The notes below the pieces were generated by a model. That model had not been told where the DNA came from and did not search any database. It saw nothing but the letters and a program-made list of their open reading frames with translations. Made by a program: the position numbers and the translations under genes. From Mycobacterium sp. 1554424.7 (GTDB taxonomy: Bacteria; Actinomycetota; Actinomycetes; Mycobacteriales; Mycobacteriaceae): a stretch of DNA of 64,000 bases. Shown in pieces: positions 52,957 to 63,160 of this stretch (position 1 is the first letter of the stretch; every line of letters begins with the position of its first letter). Location of the stretch: NCBI RefSeq assembly GCF_001665295.1, contig NZ_LZSE01000107.1:1-64000 (forward strand), read 5' to 3'.

Positions 52957-54393
52957 TTAAACGTCGAAGTAGAGCGAGAACTCGTACGGGTGCGGCCGGA
53001 TCTGGACCGGCAGGATCTCGTACTCGCGCTTGAAGTTGATCCACGTCTCGATCAGGTCGGGCGTGAAAACGCCGCCCTCCGTGAGGTATTCGTGGTCGGC
53101 TTCGAGCCGGTCGATCACCGCGGACAGCTGGGTGGGCGCCTGCGGGATGTTGGCGGCCTCCTCGGGCGGCAGCTCGTAGAGGTCCTTGTCGACCGGCGCC
53201 TGCGGCTCGATCTTGTTCTTGATGCCGTCCAGACCGGCCATCAGCATCGCCGAGAACGCCAGGTACGGGTTGCCCGACGAGTCGGGGCAACGGAACTCGA
53301 GCCGCTTGGCCTTCGGGTTGCTACCGGTGATCGGGATGCGCACGCACGCCGAACGGTTGCGCTGGCTGTACACCAGGTTGATCGGCGCCTCGAAGCCGGG
53401 AACCAGCCGCTTGTAGGAGTTCACCGTCGGGTTGGTGAACGCCAGCAGCGACGGCGCGTGGTGCAACAGGCCGCCGATGTAGTGGCGCGCGGTGTCCGAC
53501 AGACCGGCGTAGCCCGTCTCGTCGTACATCAGCGGGCTGCCGTCCTTCCACAGCGACTGGTGGGTGTGCATCCCGGATCCGTTGTCGCCGAAAAGCGGCT
53601 TGGGCATGAAGGTGACGGTCTTGCCCGCCTGCCACGCGGTGTTCTTGACGATGTACTTGTACAGCTGCATGTCGTCGGCCGCGTGCAGCAGCGTGTTGAA
53701 CTTGTAGTTGATCTCGGCCTGGCCGCCGGAGCCCACCTCGTGGTGGCCCTTCTCCAGGGAAAAGCCCGACTGGATCAGGTTGTGCAGCATCCGGCTGCGC
53801 AGGTCGACGTAGTGGTCGACGGGCGCGACCGGGAAGTAGCCGCCCTTGGGGCGGACCTTGTAGCCGCGGTTGGGGCTGCCGTCGCTCTCGTTCGGCTCGC
53901 CGGTGTTCCACCAGCCGGAGATCGCGTCCACCTCGTAGAACGAGCCGTTGGTCCGCGAGTCGAAGCTGACCGAGTCGAAGATGTAGAACTCGGCCTCCGC
54001 GCCGAAATACGCGGTGTCGGCGACCCCGGTGCTCTTCAGGTAGTTCTCGGCCTTGCGCGCGATGTTGCGGGGGTCGCGCGAGTAGGGCTCGAGCGTGAAC
54101 GGGTCGTGCACGAAGAAGTTGAGGTTCAGCGTCTTGGCTTCGGTGAACAGGTCGATCCGAGCGGTCGCCGGGTCCGGGAGCAGCAGCATGTCGGATTCGT
54201 GGATCGACTGGAAACCGCGGATCGACGAGCCGTCGAAGGCCAGGCCGTCGTCGAACACGCTCTGGTCGAAGAACGAGATCGGAATCGTGAAGTGCTGCAT
54301 GATGCCTGGCAAGTCACAGAACCGGACGTCGACAAATTCGACATCCTCGTCCTTGGCGAGTTTGAAGACGTCGTCGGGCGTCATTTCCGTCAC
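52957..54393 (-). CDS. glnA1: Glutamine synthetase GlnA1 (type I-beta)
   Basis: The 478 residues equal the M. tuberculosis enzyme. GTG 54393 has AAGGAG 7 nt upstream. It shows [10 protein letters not shown]-type beta-grasp ([18 protein letters not shown]), [10 protein letters not shown], the [12 protein letters not shown] metal ligands, [18 protein letters not shown], and the adenylylation site Tyr406 in [11 protein letters not shown]. It makes glutamine and is the main enzyme in pathogenic species, where it is also released outside the cell. GlnE, 3 kb away, controls it. Transcription is divergent from the RDD gene. Confidence 0.96.
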   Translation of the reverse strand: MTEMTPDDVFKLAKDEDVEFVDVRFCDLPGIMQHFTIPISFFDQSVFDDGLAFDGSSIRGFQSIHESDMLLLPDPATARIDLFTEAKTLNLNFFVHDPFTLEPYSRDPRNIARKAENYLKSTGVADTAYFGAEAEFYIFDSVSFDSRTNGSFYEVDAISGWWNTGEPNESDGSPNRGYKVRPKGGYFPVAPVDHYVDLRSRMLHNLIQSGFSLEKGHHEVGSGGQAEINYKFNTLLHAADDMQLYKYIVKNTAWQAGKTVTFMPKPLFGDNGSGMHTHQSLWKDGSPLMYDETGYAGLSDTARHYIGGLLHHAPSLLAFTNPTVNSYKRLVPGFEAPINLVYSQRNRSACVRIPITGSNPKAKRLEFRCPDSSGNPYLAFSAMLMAGLDGIKNKIEPQAPVDKDLYELPPEEAANIPQAPTQLSAVIDRLEADHEYLTEGGVFTPDLIETWINFKREYEILPVQIRPHPYEFSLYFDV

Positions 54394-54427
54394 AGAATTG
54401 CTCCTTTACTTGGTGATCCGCGGCCTG

Positions 54428-54459
54428 ACGCTATGGAGCTGATGTTGCCCGTCAGTCAA
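54428..54459 (-). promoter_or_regulatory. Candidate glnA1 promoter
   Basis: On the reverse strand TTGACT (54459-54454) precedes CATAGCGT (54435-54428). Spacing to the hexamer CATAGC is 18 nt. This is a weak sigma-70-like match about 40 nt before the ribosome binding site. The rest of the 249-nt spacer shows nothing clearer. Confidence 0.35.
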
Positions 54460-54642
54460 CCCGATGTTGCGCAGAGGTTACGTGACCATGCTTCCCCGCA
54501 CCAGAATCCGGGTCGATGGCGGGTCCTATTGTGGGGCCATGGACGGCAGCATCGTATCTGGTCGCCAACACGGCCGCACCGGCGCATCCCGCCTTCGTGA
54601 TGGGCTTGCGGAGGGCTCCCGCCTGGCCGTCGGAAGCCGCCC

Positions 54643-55074
54643 GTGACCGACGAATCGCCAGCACCGCGATCCGCTTATCCGGGCGAGAGCCTCGGCCTGC
54701 CGCAGGGCGGGCCGGGATCGCTGGCGCCGATGGGCCGGCGGCTGGTGGCGCTGATGATCGACTGGCTGATTTCCTACGGGCTGGGCGCGCTGGCCATGGC
54801 GTTCGGCCTCTTCTCCCAGCGGACGCTGGCGACCGCGGTGTTGGTGATCTGGTTCGTGCTCGGCGTGGTCGCGGTGCGGTTGTTCAGCTTCACGCCCGGC
54901 CAGTTGGTGCTGGGCCTGCAGGTGGCGTCGGTGGACGGGCGGGTCCCGGTCGGGCTAGGCCGGTTGGTGGCGCGCGGGCTGCTCATCGCCACCGTCATCC
55001 CGGCGTTGTTCACAGACTCCGACGGCCGCGGCTTGCACGATCGGCTTACGGGAACGGCGGTGTTGCGGCGCTGA
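54643..55074 (+). CDS. RDD-family membrane protein (Rv2219A-like)
   Basis: The product is 143 residues from GTG 54643. The RDD domain shows MGRRLVALMIDWLISYGLGAL (Arg-Arg ... Asp), two hydrophobic helices (about 32-55 and 60-82), and the second-half motif SFTPGQLVLGLQVASVDG, ending HDRLTGTAVLRR. RDD proteins are small integral membrane proteins; some act in transport, and most have no assigned role. It is convergent with the DUF4191 gene. Confidence 0.88.
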   Translation: MTDESPAPRSAYPGESLGLPQGGPGSLAPMGRRLVALMIDWLISYGLGALAMAFGLFSQRTLATAVLVIWFVLGVVAVRLFSFTPGQLVLGLQVASVDGRVPVGLGRLVARGLLIATVIPALFTDSDGRGLHDRLTGTAVLRR

Positions 55075-55135
55075 ATTCTGGCGGCGACCCGCAGCGCCCG
55101 GCTTCGCCGCGCTTGCGATCGCCGCGGGCCGCGTG

Positions 55136-55888
55136 TTACCTGCGGCGCACCGTGCGCTGCACCCCGCGCATCTTGCCGGCGTTCGGCAGCGGCCCCTTCG
55201 GCATCACGCCGGCACCGGCCCGCGAGCCCAGCGCGGCCAGCCGCGACTCCAGCGTGTCCAACTGCTTGGCGTTGATGTTGGCCGGAAGCTTGGTGAGGTG
55301 GCGCTCGAGCTTGCCCAGCGGGACCTCGCCCTCGCCGTTGCCGACGACAATGTCGTAGATCGGCACCTCGCCGACCAGCCTGGCGGTCCGCTTCTTCTCC
55401 TGCGCCAGCAGCGGTTTGACCCGGGCGGCCGATCCCTCGCCGACCAGAATCACACCGGGCCGGCCGAGCACCCGGTGCACCGCGTCGAAGTGGCCGGTCG
55501 CGGCGACGCCGGGGGTCACCCGCCACTTGCCGCGCAGGTTGTCCAGCACCCACGCCGCCGCGCCGGTCTGGCCTTCGGCTTTGCTGTAGACCGCGCGCTG
55601 GGCCCGGCGGCTGAAGATGATGAACGCCACCAGGACGCCCAGCACCACGCCGAGCAGGATCATCGTGATCATGGTCAGCCCGCCGGCCCAGATGCCGACG
55701 GCCACCGAGGCGGCGACGATCAGCACAAAGGCGCCGATCATGTACGGCAGCAGGCGCTTATCTTCCTTGCGCTGCATGTTGAACGCCTGCCAGAGCTGGC
55801 CGCGGCGTTCCTTCGCCGCGGCCTTGCGCGCGGCGGCTGCCTGGGCGCGGGCGGCCTTGTTCTCGGCGGCGGTGCGGGGTTTAGCCAT
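55136..55888 (-). CDS. DUF4191 membrane protein (Rv2219-like)
   Basis: The 250 residues match M. tuberculosis Rv2219. The start is ATG 55888. An Ala/Lys/Arg-rich N-terminus is followed by two helices (about 47-90) and a cytoplasmic domain with VLDNLRGKWRVTPGVAATGHFDAVHRVLG, VILVGEGSAARVKPLL and VPIYDIVVGNGEGEVPLGKLERHL. It follows lipA by 24 nt on the same strand. The family is conserved beside lipA in actinobacteria; its role is unknown. Confidence 0.9.
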   Translation of the reverse strand: MAKPRTAAENKAARAQAAAARKAAAKERRGQLWQAFNMQRKEDKRLLPYMIGAFVLIVAASVAVGIWAGGLTMITMILLGVVLGVLVAFIIFSRRAQRAVYSKAEGQTGAAAWVLDNLRGKWRVTPGVAATGHFDAVHRVLGRPGVILVGEGSAARVKPLLAQEKKRTARLVGEVPIYDIVVGNGEGEVPLGKLERHLTKLPANINAKQLDTLESRLAALGSRAGAGVMPKGPLPNAGKMRGVQRTVRRR

Positions 55889-55912
55889 AATGACCAAGGA
55901 TACGTTCGGGGG

Positions 55913-56845
55913 TCAGGCCGTCGCGGCCCGGCCGCGAACGGCTTGGTCGTAGAGCCGCCCGGCCCGGTAGGACGATCGCACCAGCGGCCCGGACAGCACC
56001 CCCGAGAAGCCGAGGCCCTCGGCGTGCCGCGCGAACTCGGCGAACTCCTCGGGCGTCACCCAGCGCTCGACCGGGTGATGGCGCGACGTCGGGCGCAGGT
56101 ATTGCGTGATGGTGACGATGTCGCAGCCGGCGTCGCGCAGGTCGGCCAGTGCACCGCGCACCTCCTCGGCGGTCTCACCCAGCCCGAGGATGAGGTTGCT
56201 CTTGGTGATCAGGCCGAAGTCGCGGGCCGCGGTGAGAACGCCCAGGCTGCGCTCATAGGTGAACGCGGGCCGGATCCGCTTGAAGATGCGGTGCACGGTT
56301 TCGACGTTGTGCGCCAACACTTCCGGGCGCGACTCGAGGACCTGCGCGAGCCGCGCGGGCTCGCCGTTGAAGTCGGGGATCAACAGCTCCACCCCGGTCG
56401 ACGGGTTGAGCTCCTTGATGGCGCGCACCGTCTCCGCGTACAGCCACGCGCCGCCGTCGGGCAGGTCGTCGCGCGCGACGCCGGTGATGGTCGCGTAGCG
56501 CAGCCCCATCGTCTGGACGCTCTCGGCGACCCGCCGGGGCTCGTCGCGGTCCAGCGCGGCGGGCTTGCCGGTGTCGATCTGGCAGAAGTCGCAACGACGG
56601 GTGCACTGGTCGCCGCCGATCAGGAAGGTGGCCTCCCTGTCCTCCCAGCATTCGAAGATGTTGGGACAGCCGGCCTCTTCGCAGACCGTGTGCAGACCCT
56701 CGCGGCGGACGAGGCCCTTCAGCTGGGTGTACTCGGGGCCCATCCGGGCGCGAACCTTGATCCATGGCGGCTTGCGCTCGATCGGGGTCTGCGCGTTGCG
56801 CACCTCCAGGCGCAGCAGCTTGCGGCCTTCGGGAGCGACAGTCAC
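55913..56845 (-). CDS. lipA: Lipoyl synthase LipA
   Basis: The product is 310 residues from GTG 56845. This radical SAM enzyme inserts two sulfurs into protein-bound octanoyl groups. Auxiliary-cluster cysteines are 55, 60 and 66 ([12 protein letters not shown]); radical SAM cysteines are 81, 85 and 88 (CTRRCDFC). The C-terminal RSSYRAG has the serine that ligates the auxiliary cluster. It overlaps lipB by GTGA and acts directly after LipB. Confidence 0.96.
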   Translation of the reverse strand: MTVAPEGRKLLRLEVRNAQTPIERKPPWIKVRARMGPEYTQLKGLVRREGLHTVCEEAGCPNIFECWEDREATFLIGGDQCTRRCDFCQIDTGKPAALDRDEPRRVAESVQTMGLRYATITGVARDDLPDGGAWLYAETVRAIKELNPSTGVELLIPDFNGEPARLAQVLESRPEVLAHNVETVHRIFKRIRPAFTYERSLGVLTAARDFGLITKSNLILGLGETAEEVRGALADLRDAGCDIVTITQYLRPTSRHHPVERWVTPEEFAEFARHAEGLGFSGVLSGPLVRSSYRAGRLYDQAVRGRAATA

Positions 56846-57540
56846 AGCGTTGATGCTACGCGGGCAACCGGGTGGTCCCGCACCGGAAGCGCGCCGTCCA
56901 GCGCGTCGCAGACGGCGACGGCGACGGCCGCCCGGACCTCGTCGACGGTGACCGTGCGCCCGAGTTCGGCCGACACGGACGTCACGCCGGCGTCACTGAT
57001 GCCGCACGGGACGATGGCGTCATAGCCGCCCAGGTCGCAGTCGCAGTTCAGCGCGAAGCCATGCATCGTGGTCGCGCGCGACACCCGCACGCCGATGGCG
57101 GCGACCTTGCGCGCCGGCCGGCCGCCGCCGGCGGGCACCCAGACCCCGGACCGGCCGTCGACACGGACGGTGTCCAGGCCCAGATCGCCGCACACCTTGA
57201 TGAGCGACTCCTCAAGGCGCCGAACGTATTTGACGACGTCGAGCGGCTCGGCCAGTCCGATGATCGGGTAGCCGACCAATTGCCCGCGACCGTGCCAGGT
57301 GATCTTGCCGCCGCGGTCGGTGTCGACGACGGGAGTCCCATCGACGGGCCGTTCGTGCGGTTCCGTTCGCCGCCCGGCGGTGTAGACCGCCGGGTGCTCC
57401 AGCAGCAGCAACGTGTCGGGACCGCCGGCGACCCGGGCATCGACCAGGTCGCGCTGCAGCTGCCAGGCGGTGCGGTACTCGACCGTGCCCAGCTGGCGGA
57501 CGTCGATCGCGGCCGAACTCGACCGGATTGAATCGCTCAC
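56842..57540 (-). CDS. lipB: Octanoyltransferase LipB
   Basis: The product is 232 residues from GTG 57540. LipB moves octanoate from acyl carrier protein to lipoyl domains. The catalytic dyad is Lys145 ([10 protein letters not shown]) and Cys179 ([12 protein letters not shown]), the M. tuberculosis Lys142/Cys176 pair. The usual WHGPGQLVGYP loop here reads [11 protein letters not shown], with Arg85 in place of proline. The gene lies 56 nt after the epimerase and overlaps lipA. Confidence 0.95.
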   Translation of the reverse strand: MSDSIRSSSAAIDVRQLGTVEYRTAWQLQRDLVDARVAGGPDTLLLLEHPAVYTAGRRTEPHERPVDGTPVVDTDRGGKITWHGRGQLVGYPIIGLAEPLDVVKYVRRLEESLIKVCGDLGLDTVRVDGRSGVWVPAGGGRPARKVAAIGVRVSRATTMHGFALNCDCDLGGYDAIVPCGISDAGVTSVSAELGRTVTVDEVRAAVAVAVCDALDGALPVRDHPVARVASTL

Positions 57541-57596
57541 CCCGCCGACGCTACTCGGACCGCGCTCGACCGGCGACGCGGCGCCACGCCCCGCGG

Positions 57597-58508
57597 CTAA
57601 TCGTGGTCGCGCCGGGCGGTGGCGTAGGCGAGCGCCTCGCCGATGGTGTTGTGGTGGAACTCGAAACCGGCGCGTTCCAGCGCGGACGGGATGGCGCGCT
57701 GACCGATGAGCAGCCCCTCGTCGGCGAATTCCCCGAGCGCTGCCCGCACCGCGAAACCGGGCATGATCAACGGGGTCGGGCGATTGAGCGCGCGGCCGAA
57801 CGCGGTGGTGAACTCCGCGTTGGTCACCGGCGCCGGCCCGGTCAGGTTCACCGGCCCTGACAGCGACGGGTTTGAGATGGCGAACAGCAGCGCCCGCACC
57901 TCGTCTTCCAGCGTGATCCACGACATGTATTGGCGGCCGCTGCCCAGCCGGGCGCCGAGTCCCGTCGCGAACAGCGGCCGCAGCCGGCGCAGCGCGCCAC
58001 CCGACCGCGCCAGCACCAGGCCGGTGCGGGCCAGCACCACCCGGGTGCCGGCGTACTGGGCGGGCAGCGTGGCGGCTTCCCAGTCCTCGCACAGCTGCGC
58101 GAGGAAACCGCTTCCCGCGCGGGCGTTTTCGTCGACCACCCGGTCCCGGGTGTTGCCGTAATAGCCGACGGCGCTGGCGTTGATCAGGGTTTCGACGCCG
58201 GCGTCGGCGACGGCGTTGGCCAGGACCTCGGTGGGGGCGATGCGGCTGTCGCGCAGGCTCTGCTTGAAGGCGCCCGACCACCGGCGCTGCCCGACGTTGA
58301 CGCCACACAGGTTGACGACGGCATCGACGTCGACCAGCGCGTCGGCGTCGAACTCGCCGCTCTCCGGATTCCAGTGCAGCTCTTCGGAATTCGCCGGTGT
58401 CCGGCGCACGATGCGCAACACCGGGTGGTCGGCGGCGCGCAGGGCCGCGGCCAGGGCCGAGCCGATCAGGCCGGAGGAACCCGCTATCGCGATGACGGGC
58501 TTGGACAC
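57597..58508 (-). CDS. TIGR01777 / SDR39U1 epimerase-like protein (Rv2216-like)
   Basis: The product is 303 residues from GTG 58508, 4 nt after the dlaT stop. Its Rossmann motif is [35 protein letters not shown] and [14 protein letters not shown] are typical of the YfcH group. The C-terminal DUF1731 domain has [19 protein letters not shown]. An NAD(P)-dependent sugar-nucleotide-like activity is inferred, but no substrate is known. Its place between dlaT and lipB is conserved in mycobacteria. Confidence 0.9.
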   Translation of the reverse strand: MSKPVIAIAGSSGLIGSALAAALRAADHPVLRIVRRTPANSEELHWNPESGEFDADALVDVDAVVNLCGVNVGQRRWSGAFKQSLRDSRIAPTEVLANAVADAGVETLINASAVGYYGNTRDRVVDENARAGSGFLAQLCEDWEAATLPAQYAGTRVVLARTGLVLARSGGALRRLRPLFATGLGARLGSGRQYMSWITLEDEVRALLFAISNPSLSGPVNLTGPAPVTNAEFTTAFGRALNRPTPLIMPGFAVRAALGEFADEGLLIGQRAIPSALERAGFEFHHNTIGEALAYATARRDHD

Positions 58509-58512
58509 GTCG

Positions 58513-60291
58513 TCACAGCCCCAGGTCGGCCTCGAACGCTCCCTCTTCGAGCCGGTTCTTGATCGTGGTGAGGAAACGTCCGGCATCGGCGCCGTCGATC
58601 AGCCGGTGGTCATAGGTCAGCGGCAGATAGCAGATCGAGCGGACGCCGATCGATTCGTTGCCGAACCCGTCCACGATCACCCGGGGCCGCTTCACGATCG
58701 CACCGGTGCCCAGCATGGCCGCCTGCGGCGGAACCAGGATAGGGGTGTCGAACAGGGCGCCCTGGCTGCCGATGTTGGTGATCGTGAACGTGCCGCCGGA
58801 CAACTCGTCGGGCTTCAGGTTGCCGGACCGGGCGCGCTCGGCGATGTCGGCGATGGCCCTGGCCAGCCCCGCCAGCGACAGGTCGCCGGCGTTGTGGACG
58901 ACGGGGGAGAGCAGGCCCTGCTCGGTGTCGACGGCAAAGCCGAGGTGCTCGGCGTCGTAGTAGGTGATCTCCTTGGTTTCCTCGTTGTAGCTCGCGTTGA
59001 TGTTGGGGTGGATCTTGAGCGCGTCGATGACGGCGCGGGCGATGAACGGCAGGTAGGTCAGGTTCACGCCCTCGCGCTCGGCGAACGCGGACTTGGCCCG
59101 GGCCCGCAGCCCCACGATCTTGGTCATGTCGACCTCGTGGGTCTGGGTGAGCTGGGCCGTGGCCTGCAGCGATTCGCGCGTCTTGGCCGCGGTGATCTGC
59201 CGGATCCGGCTGGCCTTCTGCGTGGTGCCGCGCAGGTGCGCCAGCGCCGGCGCCGGGGCGGGCGCGGCTGCGGGAGCCGCCTTGGCCTCGGCTGGCGCGG
59301 CGGCCGGGGCTGGTGCGGCCGGCGGCGGCGCCTTCTTTGCTTCCGCGGCCGCCAGCACGTCTTGCTTGCGGATGCGACCGCCGACGCCGGTGCCGGCGAC
59401 CTCGGAAAGGTCGATGTTGTTCTCGTTGGCCAGCTTTCGCACCAGCGGGGTCACGTACGGCGCACCGTCCGCGCTCGGGCCGCCGGCCTCCGCCGCGGCG
59501 GGCGTGGCAGGTGCCGGTTCGGCTTTCGGCGTCGGCGCGGGCGCGGGCTCGGGCTGCGGCGCGGGCCTGGCCGCGGGTTCGGGTTTTGGCTCCGGCTTCG
59601 GCTCGGGTTTGGGGGCGGGCGGCGCCGGGGGAGCGGCGGGAGCCGGCGCGGCGGCGTCCGTTCCGGCACCGATGCGCGCCAGCTCCCCGCCGACCGGGAC
59701 GGTCGCGTCCTCCTCGGCGGTGATGCTGACCAGGACGCCGGCCACCGGCGACGGGATCTCGGTGTCGACCTTGTCGGTGGACACCTCCACCAGCGGCTCG
59801 TCGACCTGAACCGAATCGCCGACCTTCTTCAGCCAGCGGGTCACGGTGCCCTCGGCCACCGACTCGCCGAGCTCGGGCATCAGCACCGGCTTGGCATCAC
59901 CGGAGCCGCCCCCCTGCGCGGGCTGGTCAGCCGCCGCGGGCTCCGGCTCGGGCTGCGCCTGGGCCTGGGGTTCCGGTTCGGGCTCGGGCTCGGGTTGCGG
60001 CTCGGGCGCCGCCGGTTGGCTGGGCGCAGCGGGCTGTGCCTGGGGTTGCTCTCCCGCGTCGCCGATGACGGCCAGCTCGCCGCCGACCTCGACGGTGTCG
60101 TCCTCCTGGGCGACGATCTTGGTCAGCACCCCGGCCGCCGGCGACGGGATTTCTGTATCCACCTTGTCGGTTGACACCTCGACGAGCGGCTCGTCGAGTT
60201 CGACCGTGTCGCCCTCCTGCTTGAGCCAGCGGGTGACCGTCCCCTCGGTGACGCTCTCACCGAGTGCCGGCATCTGGACGGAGAAGGCCAT
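58513..60291 (-). CDS. dlaT: Dihydrolipoamide acyltransferase DlaT (E2, two lipoyl domains)
   Basis: The product is 592 residues. Two lipoyl domains (about 2-77 and 120-195) each have the lipoylated lysine in [12 protein letters not shown]. Pro/Ala/Glu-rich linkers flank a peripheral E1/E3-binding domain (about 275-310, [23 protein letters not shown]). The catalytic acyltransferase domain ends with [16 protein letters not shown], carrying the active histidine. In M. tuberculosis DlaT is the E2 of pyruvate dehydrogenase and part of a peroxide-reducing system with AhpC, AhpD and Lpd. It heads the operon that also makes its lipoyl cofactor. Confidence 0.94.
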   Translation of the reverse strand: MAFSVQMPALGESVTEGTVTRWLKQEGDTVELDEPLVEVSTDKVDTEIPSPAAGVLTKIVAQEDDTVEVGGELAVIGDAGEQPQAQPAAPSQPAAPEPQPEPEPEPEPQAQAQPEPEPAAADQPAQGGGSGDAKPVLMPELGESVAEGTVTRWLKKVGDSVQVDEPLVEVSTDKVDTEIPSPVAGVLVSITAEEDATVPVGGELARIGAGTDAAAPAPAAPPAPPAPKPEPKPEPKPEPAARPAPQPEPAPAPTPKAEPAPATPAAAEAGGPSADGAPYVTPLVRKLANENNIDLSEVAGTGVGGRIRKQDVLAAAEAKKAPPPAAPAPAAAPAEAKAAPAAAPAPAPALAHLRGTTQKASRIRQITAAKTRESLQATAQLTQTHEVDMTKIVGLRARAKSAFAEREGVNLTYLPFIARAVIDALKIHPNINASYNEETKEITYYDAEHLGFAVDTEQGLLSPVVHNAGDLSLAGLARAIADIAERARSGNLKPDELSGGTFTITNIGSQGALFDTPILVPPQAAMLGTGAIVKRPRVIVDGFGNESIGVRSICYLPLTYDHRLIDGADAGRFLTTIKNRLEEGAFEADLGL

Positions 60292-60429
60292 CTGTGTTGA
60301 CTCCTCGATCGCTCGTGGGTCGGGGGCTGGGTCGATGTAGCTATCAAAACTATCCTGTCATTGCGCCCGCGTCGGCACACATTCAGGGCGGACCGTGCCC
60401 GGTTGCCCAGGCGGCCCCCGCCCGCTTGC

Positions 60430-60435
60430 TACCGT
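60430..60435 (+). promoter_or_regulatory. -10 candidate for ephD
   Basis: TACCGT in TTGCTACCGTGTGG lies 30 nt before the ephD start. It would give a short leader that carries the GGGGAGG ribosome binding site at 60455-60461. Confidence 0.4.
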
Positions 60436-60465
60436 GTGGCCACTTGCACAGAGCGGGGAGGTTCG

Positions 60466-62238
60466 ATGCCGGCGCTACAACAGGTACCCCAGCGGTTCGT
60501 CGACAGCACCGACGGCGTGCGCATCGCGGTCTACGAGGAGGGCAACCGCGAGGGCCCGACCGTCGTGCTGGTGCACGGCTTCCCCGACTCGCACGTGCTG
60601 TGGGACGGCGTCGTGCCCCAGCTGGCCGAGCGGTTCCGCGTCATCCGCTACGACAACCGCGGCGTCGGGATGACGTCGGCGCCCAAACGGGTGTCCGCCT
60701 ACGCCATGGCCCGGTTCGCCGACGACTTCGCCGCCGTGATCGGCGAGCTCAGCCCGGGCGGGCCGGTGCACGTGCTGGCCCACGACTGGGGCTCGGTGGG
60801 CATCTGGGAGTACCTCAAGCGGCCGGGCGCGGCCGACCGGGTCGCCTCCTTCACCTCGGTGTCCGGGCCCAGCCACGAGCAGGTGGTCCACTACATGTTC
60901 AGCGGGCTGCGCCAGCCCTGGCGCCCGCGGCGGTTCCTGCGCTCGATCACCCAGGCGCTGCGGCTGACCTACATGGTGTTCTTCTCGATCCCGGTGCTCG
61001 CGCCCCTGTGCCTGCGGCTGGCGCTGTCGATCCCGGCGCTGCGGCGCAACGTCGTCGACAACATCCCCGAGGACAAGATCCACCACTCGGACAAGCTGGC
61101 CTCCGACGCCGCGCGTTCGGTGAAGACCTACCCCGCCAACTACTTTCGCTCGTTCTCCATGCGCGGCCGGCCCCAGACCATTGACGTGCCCGTGCAGCTC
61201 ATCGTCAACACCCGCGACAAGTACGTGCGGCCATACTCGTTCGACGAAACCGCGCGCTGGGTGCCGCGGTTGTGGCGCCGCGACATCAGGGCCGGCCACT
61301 TCTCGCCGATGTCGCACCCGCAGGTGATGGCCGCCGCCGTGCACGACTTCGCCGACCTGACCGCGGGCCAGCCGCCGAGCCGGGCGATGCTGCGCGCGCA
61401 GGTCGGACGTCCCCGCGAGTACTTCGGCGACACCCTGGTATCGGTCACCGGCGCCGGCAGCGGCATCGGGCGGGAAACCGCGTTCGCCTTCGCGCGCGAG
61501 GGGGCCGAGCTGGTGGTCAGCGACATCGACGAGGCGACCGTCAAGGAGACCGCCGCCGAGATCACCGCGCGTGGCGGCGTCGCGCACGCCTACGTGCTCG
61601 ACGTGTCCGACGCCGACGCGGTCGAGGCCTTCGCCGAACGCGTCAGCGCCGAACACGGCGTCCCCGACATCGTCGTCAACAACGCCGGCATCGGCGCCGC
61701 CGGCGGATTCCTGGACACCCCCGCCGAGCAGTTCGACCGGGTGCTCGACATCAACCTGGGCGGCGTGGTCAACGGGTGCCGGTCCTTCGGCCGGCGCCTG
61801 GTCGAGCGCGGCACCGGCGGCTACATCGTCAACGTGGCGTCGATGGCCGCCTTCTCGCCGCTGGGGTCGCTGAGCGCCTACTGCACCTCCAAGGCGGCCG
61901 CCTACATGTTCTCCGACTGCCTGCGTGCCGAACTCGACGCGGCCGGGGTCGGCCTGACCACCATCTGCCCCGGCGTCATCAACACCAACATCATCAGCAC
62001 CACCCGGTTCAGCGCGCCGGGGGGCAACGACAAGCAGGTCGACGACCGGCGCGGCCAGATTGCCCGGATGTTCGCGCTGCGCCACTACGGGCCGGACAAG
62101 GTCGCCAACGCGATCCTGTCGTCGGTCAGGAAGAAGAAGCCGATTCGGCCCGTCGCGCCGGAAGCCTATGCGCTCTACGGCCTGTCCCGGGTGGCGCCGC
62201 AGGCGTTGCGCAACGCCGCGCGCGTCCGGGTCATCTAG
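60466..62238 (+). CDS. ephD: EphD: alpha/beta hydrolase fused to a short-chain dehydrogenase
   Basis: The product is 590 residues; ATG 60466 is preceded by GGGGAGG. The hydrolase half (about 1-300) has LVHGFPDSH, RYDNRGVG, the nucleophile aspartate in LAHDWGSVG and the RAGHFSPMSHP histidine. The SDR half (about 323-590) has TGAGSGIG, NNAGIG and YCTSK. The arrangement is that of M. tuberculosis EphD (Rv2214c), reported to act on epoxy-mycolate and to be needed for ketomycolate formation. The 3' end overlaps a convergent gene by 4 nt. Confidence 0.94.
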   Translation: MPALQQVPQRFVDSTDGVRIAVYEEGNREGPTVVLVHGFPDSHVLWDGVVPQLAERFRVIRYDNRGVGMTSAPKRVSAYAMARFADDFAAVIGELSPGGPVHVLAHDWGSVGIWEYLKRPGAADRVASFTSVSGPSHEQVVHYMFSGLRQPWRPRRFLRSITQALRLTYMVFFSIPVLAPLCLRLALSIPALRRNVVDNIPEDKIHHSDKLASDAARSVKTYPANYFRSFSMRGRPQTIDVPVQLIVNTRDKYVRPYSFDETARWVPRLWRRDIRAGHFSPMSHPQVMAAAVHDFADLTAGQPPSRAMLRAQVGRPREYFGDTLVSVTGAGSGIGRETAFAFAREGAELVVSDIDEATVKETAAEITARGGVAHAYVLDVSDADAVEAFAERVSAEHGVPDIVVNNAGIGAAGGFLDTPAEQFDRVLDINLGGVVNGCRSFGRRLVERGTGGYIVNVASMAAFSPLGSLSAYCTSKAAAYMFSDCLRAELDAAGVGLTTICPGVINTNIISTTRFSAPGGNDKQVDDRRGQIARMFALRHYGPDKVANAILSSVRKKKPIRPVAPEAYALYGLSRVAPQALRNAARVRVI

Positions 62239-62579
62239 ACCTCCGTCCGCCGCGCGCCCTGGCGTCCCACCGCCAGCCCACCGCCGACGGCGAGGAGCCC
62301 GACGACGGCCAGCGGGATCGTCCAGCCGCGGCGGCCGTTGACCGCCGACTGGCATTGAGCCACGTAGTCGGTGTGCGGGAGGACCTGGTTCAGGATCGGG
62401 ATGTTGGCGCCGTTCTTGTCGTTGGCGCTGCGCGCGCTGGACAAATCGGTGGCGATCCCGTTCCCGCAGGACACGGAATTGCCGCTGTCGCCCGACACGG
62501 ACACCGGCACCAGCAACCCGATGATGCCGGCGAGCAAGAGCACGGCGCCCGCGGCGATGATCAACCGTCGCACAGTCAC
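62235..62579 (-). CDS. Small two-helix membrane protein with a cysteine loop
   Basis: The product is 114 residues from GTG 62579, with GGGAGG 6 nt upstream. An N-terminal helix (about 5-27), a polar exported loop with VSCGNGIATDLSSARSAN and VAQCQSAV (two cysteines, likely a disulfide), and a C-terminal helix (about 85-103) make up the protein. No family is recognised. Confidence 0.75.
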   Translation of the reverse strand: MTVRRLIIAAGAVLLLAGIIGLLVPVSVSGDSGNSVSCGNGIATDLSSARSANDKNGANIPILNQVLPHTDYVAQCQSAVNGRRGWTIPLAVVGLLAVGGGLAVGRQGARRTEV

Positions 62580-62701
62580 AATTGGCCTCCCGTCACGAGC
62601 GAGTCTGGTAACGGCGTAGTAACCGCTGGGTCCGGCCCCTAAACGTTTGCCGCGAGCACGATCCGGCGCATGGTTTGTGTCGACCGGGGTATCCGAACCC
62701 A

Positions 62702-63157
62702 ATGACAATGGCTGCGATCCGCGAGGTAAGGGCTACCCGACAGCAGATCTGGGACGCGATGGCGGACGGATGGACGTATTCGCAGTGGGTGGTGGGCAAT
62801 AGCCGAACCCGCGCCGTCGACCCGCATTGGCCGGAGCCCGGCTCCGCCATCAAGCACTCGGTCGGCGTCTGGCCGCTGGTAATCAGCGATCAAACCGTGG
62901 TTGAAAGTTGCATCCCCGGAACGGAACTCGTCCTCCGCGCCGGATTGGGCCGATTGGGCGCGGCACGAATAACGTTGCGGCTCAGCGATGTTCCGAACGG
63001 CGGATGCCGGATCGAAATGATCGAGGTGCCGACCTCCGGGCCGATCAAGGTCATCCCCGATCGGCTGGCCCTGGCCGCCGTCTATCCGCGCAACCGCGAG
63101 TGCCTGCTGCGATTGACCGCGCTCGCCGAACGGCTCGAGCCGAGCCAGGTCAAATAG
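62702..63157 (+). CDS. SRPBCC (polyketide cyclase-like) protein
   Basis: The product is 151 residues from ATG 62702; ATG 62708 is possible. The fold is suggested by the N-terminal VRATRQQIWDAMADGWTYSQWVVG, a beta-rich centre with GSAIKHSVGVWPL and a C-terminal helix with RNRECLLRLTALAERL. SRPBCC proteins bind hydrophobic ligands or catalyse cyclisation. It lies 3 nt before the FAD oxidoreductase, so the two are an operon and may share a lipid-like substrate. Confidence 0.8.
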   Translation: MTMAAIREVRATRQQIWDAMADGWTYSQWVVGNSRTRAVDPHWPEPGSAIKHSVGVWPLVISDQTVVESCIPGTELVLRAGLGRLGAARITLRLSDVPNGGCRIEMIEVPTSGPIKVIPDRLALAAVYPRNRECLLRLTALAERLEPSQVK

Positions 63158-63160
63158 CGC

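Noticed and set aside
54464-54664. Short frames between glnA1 and the RDD gene
   Set aside because: They are low-complexity Arg/Gly frames with no ribosome binding site and no family resemblance.
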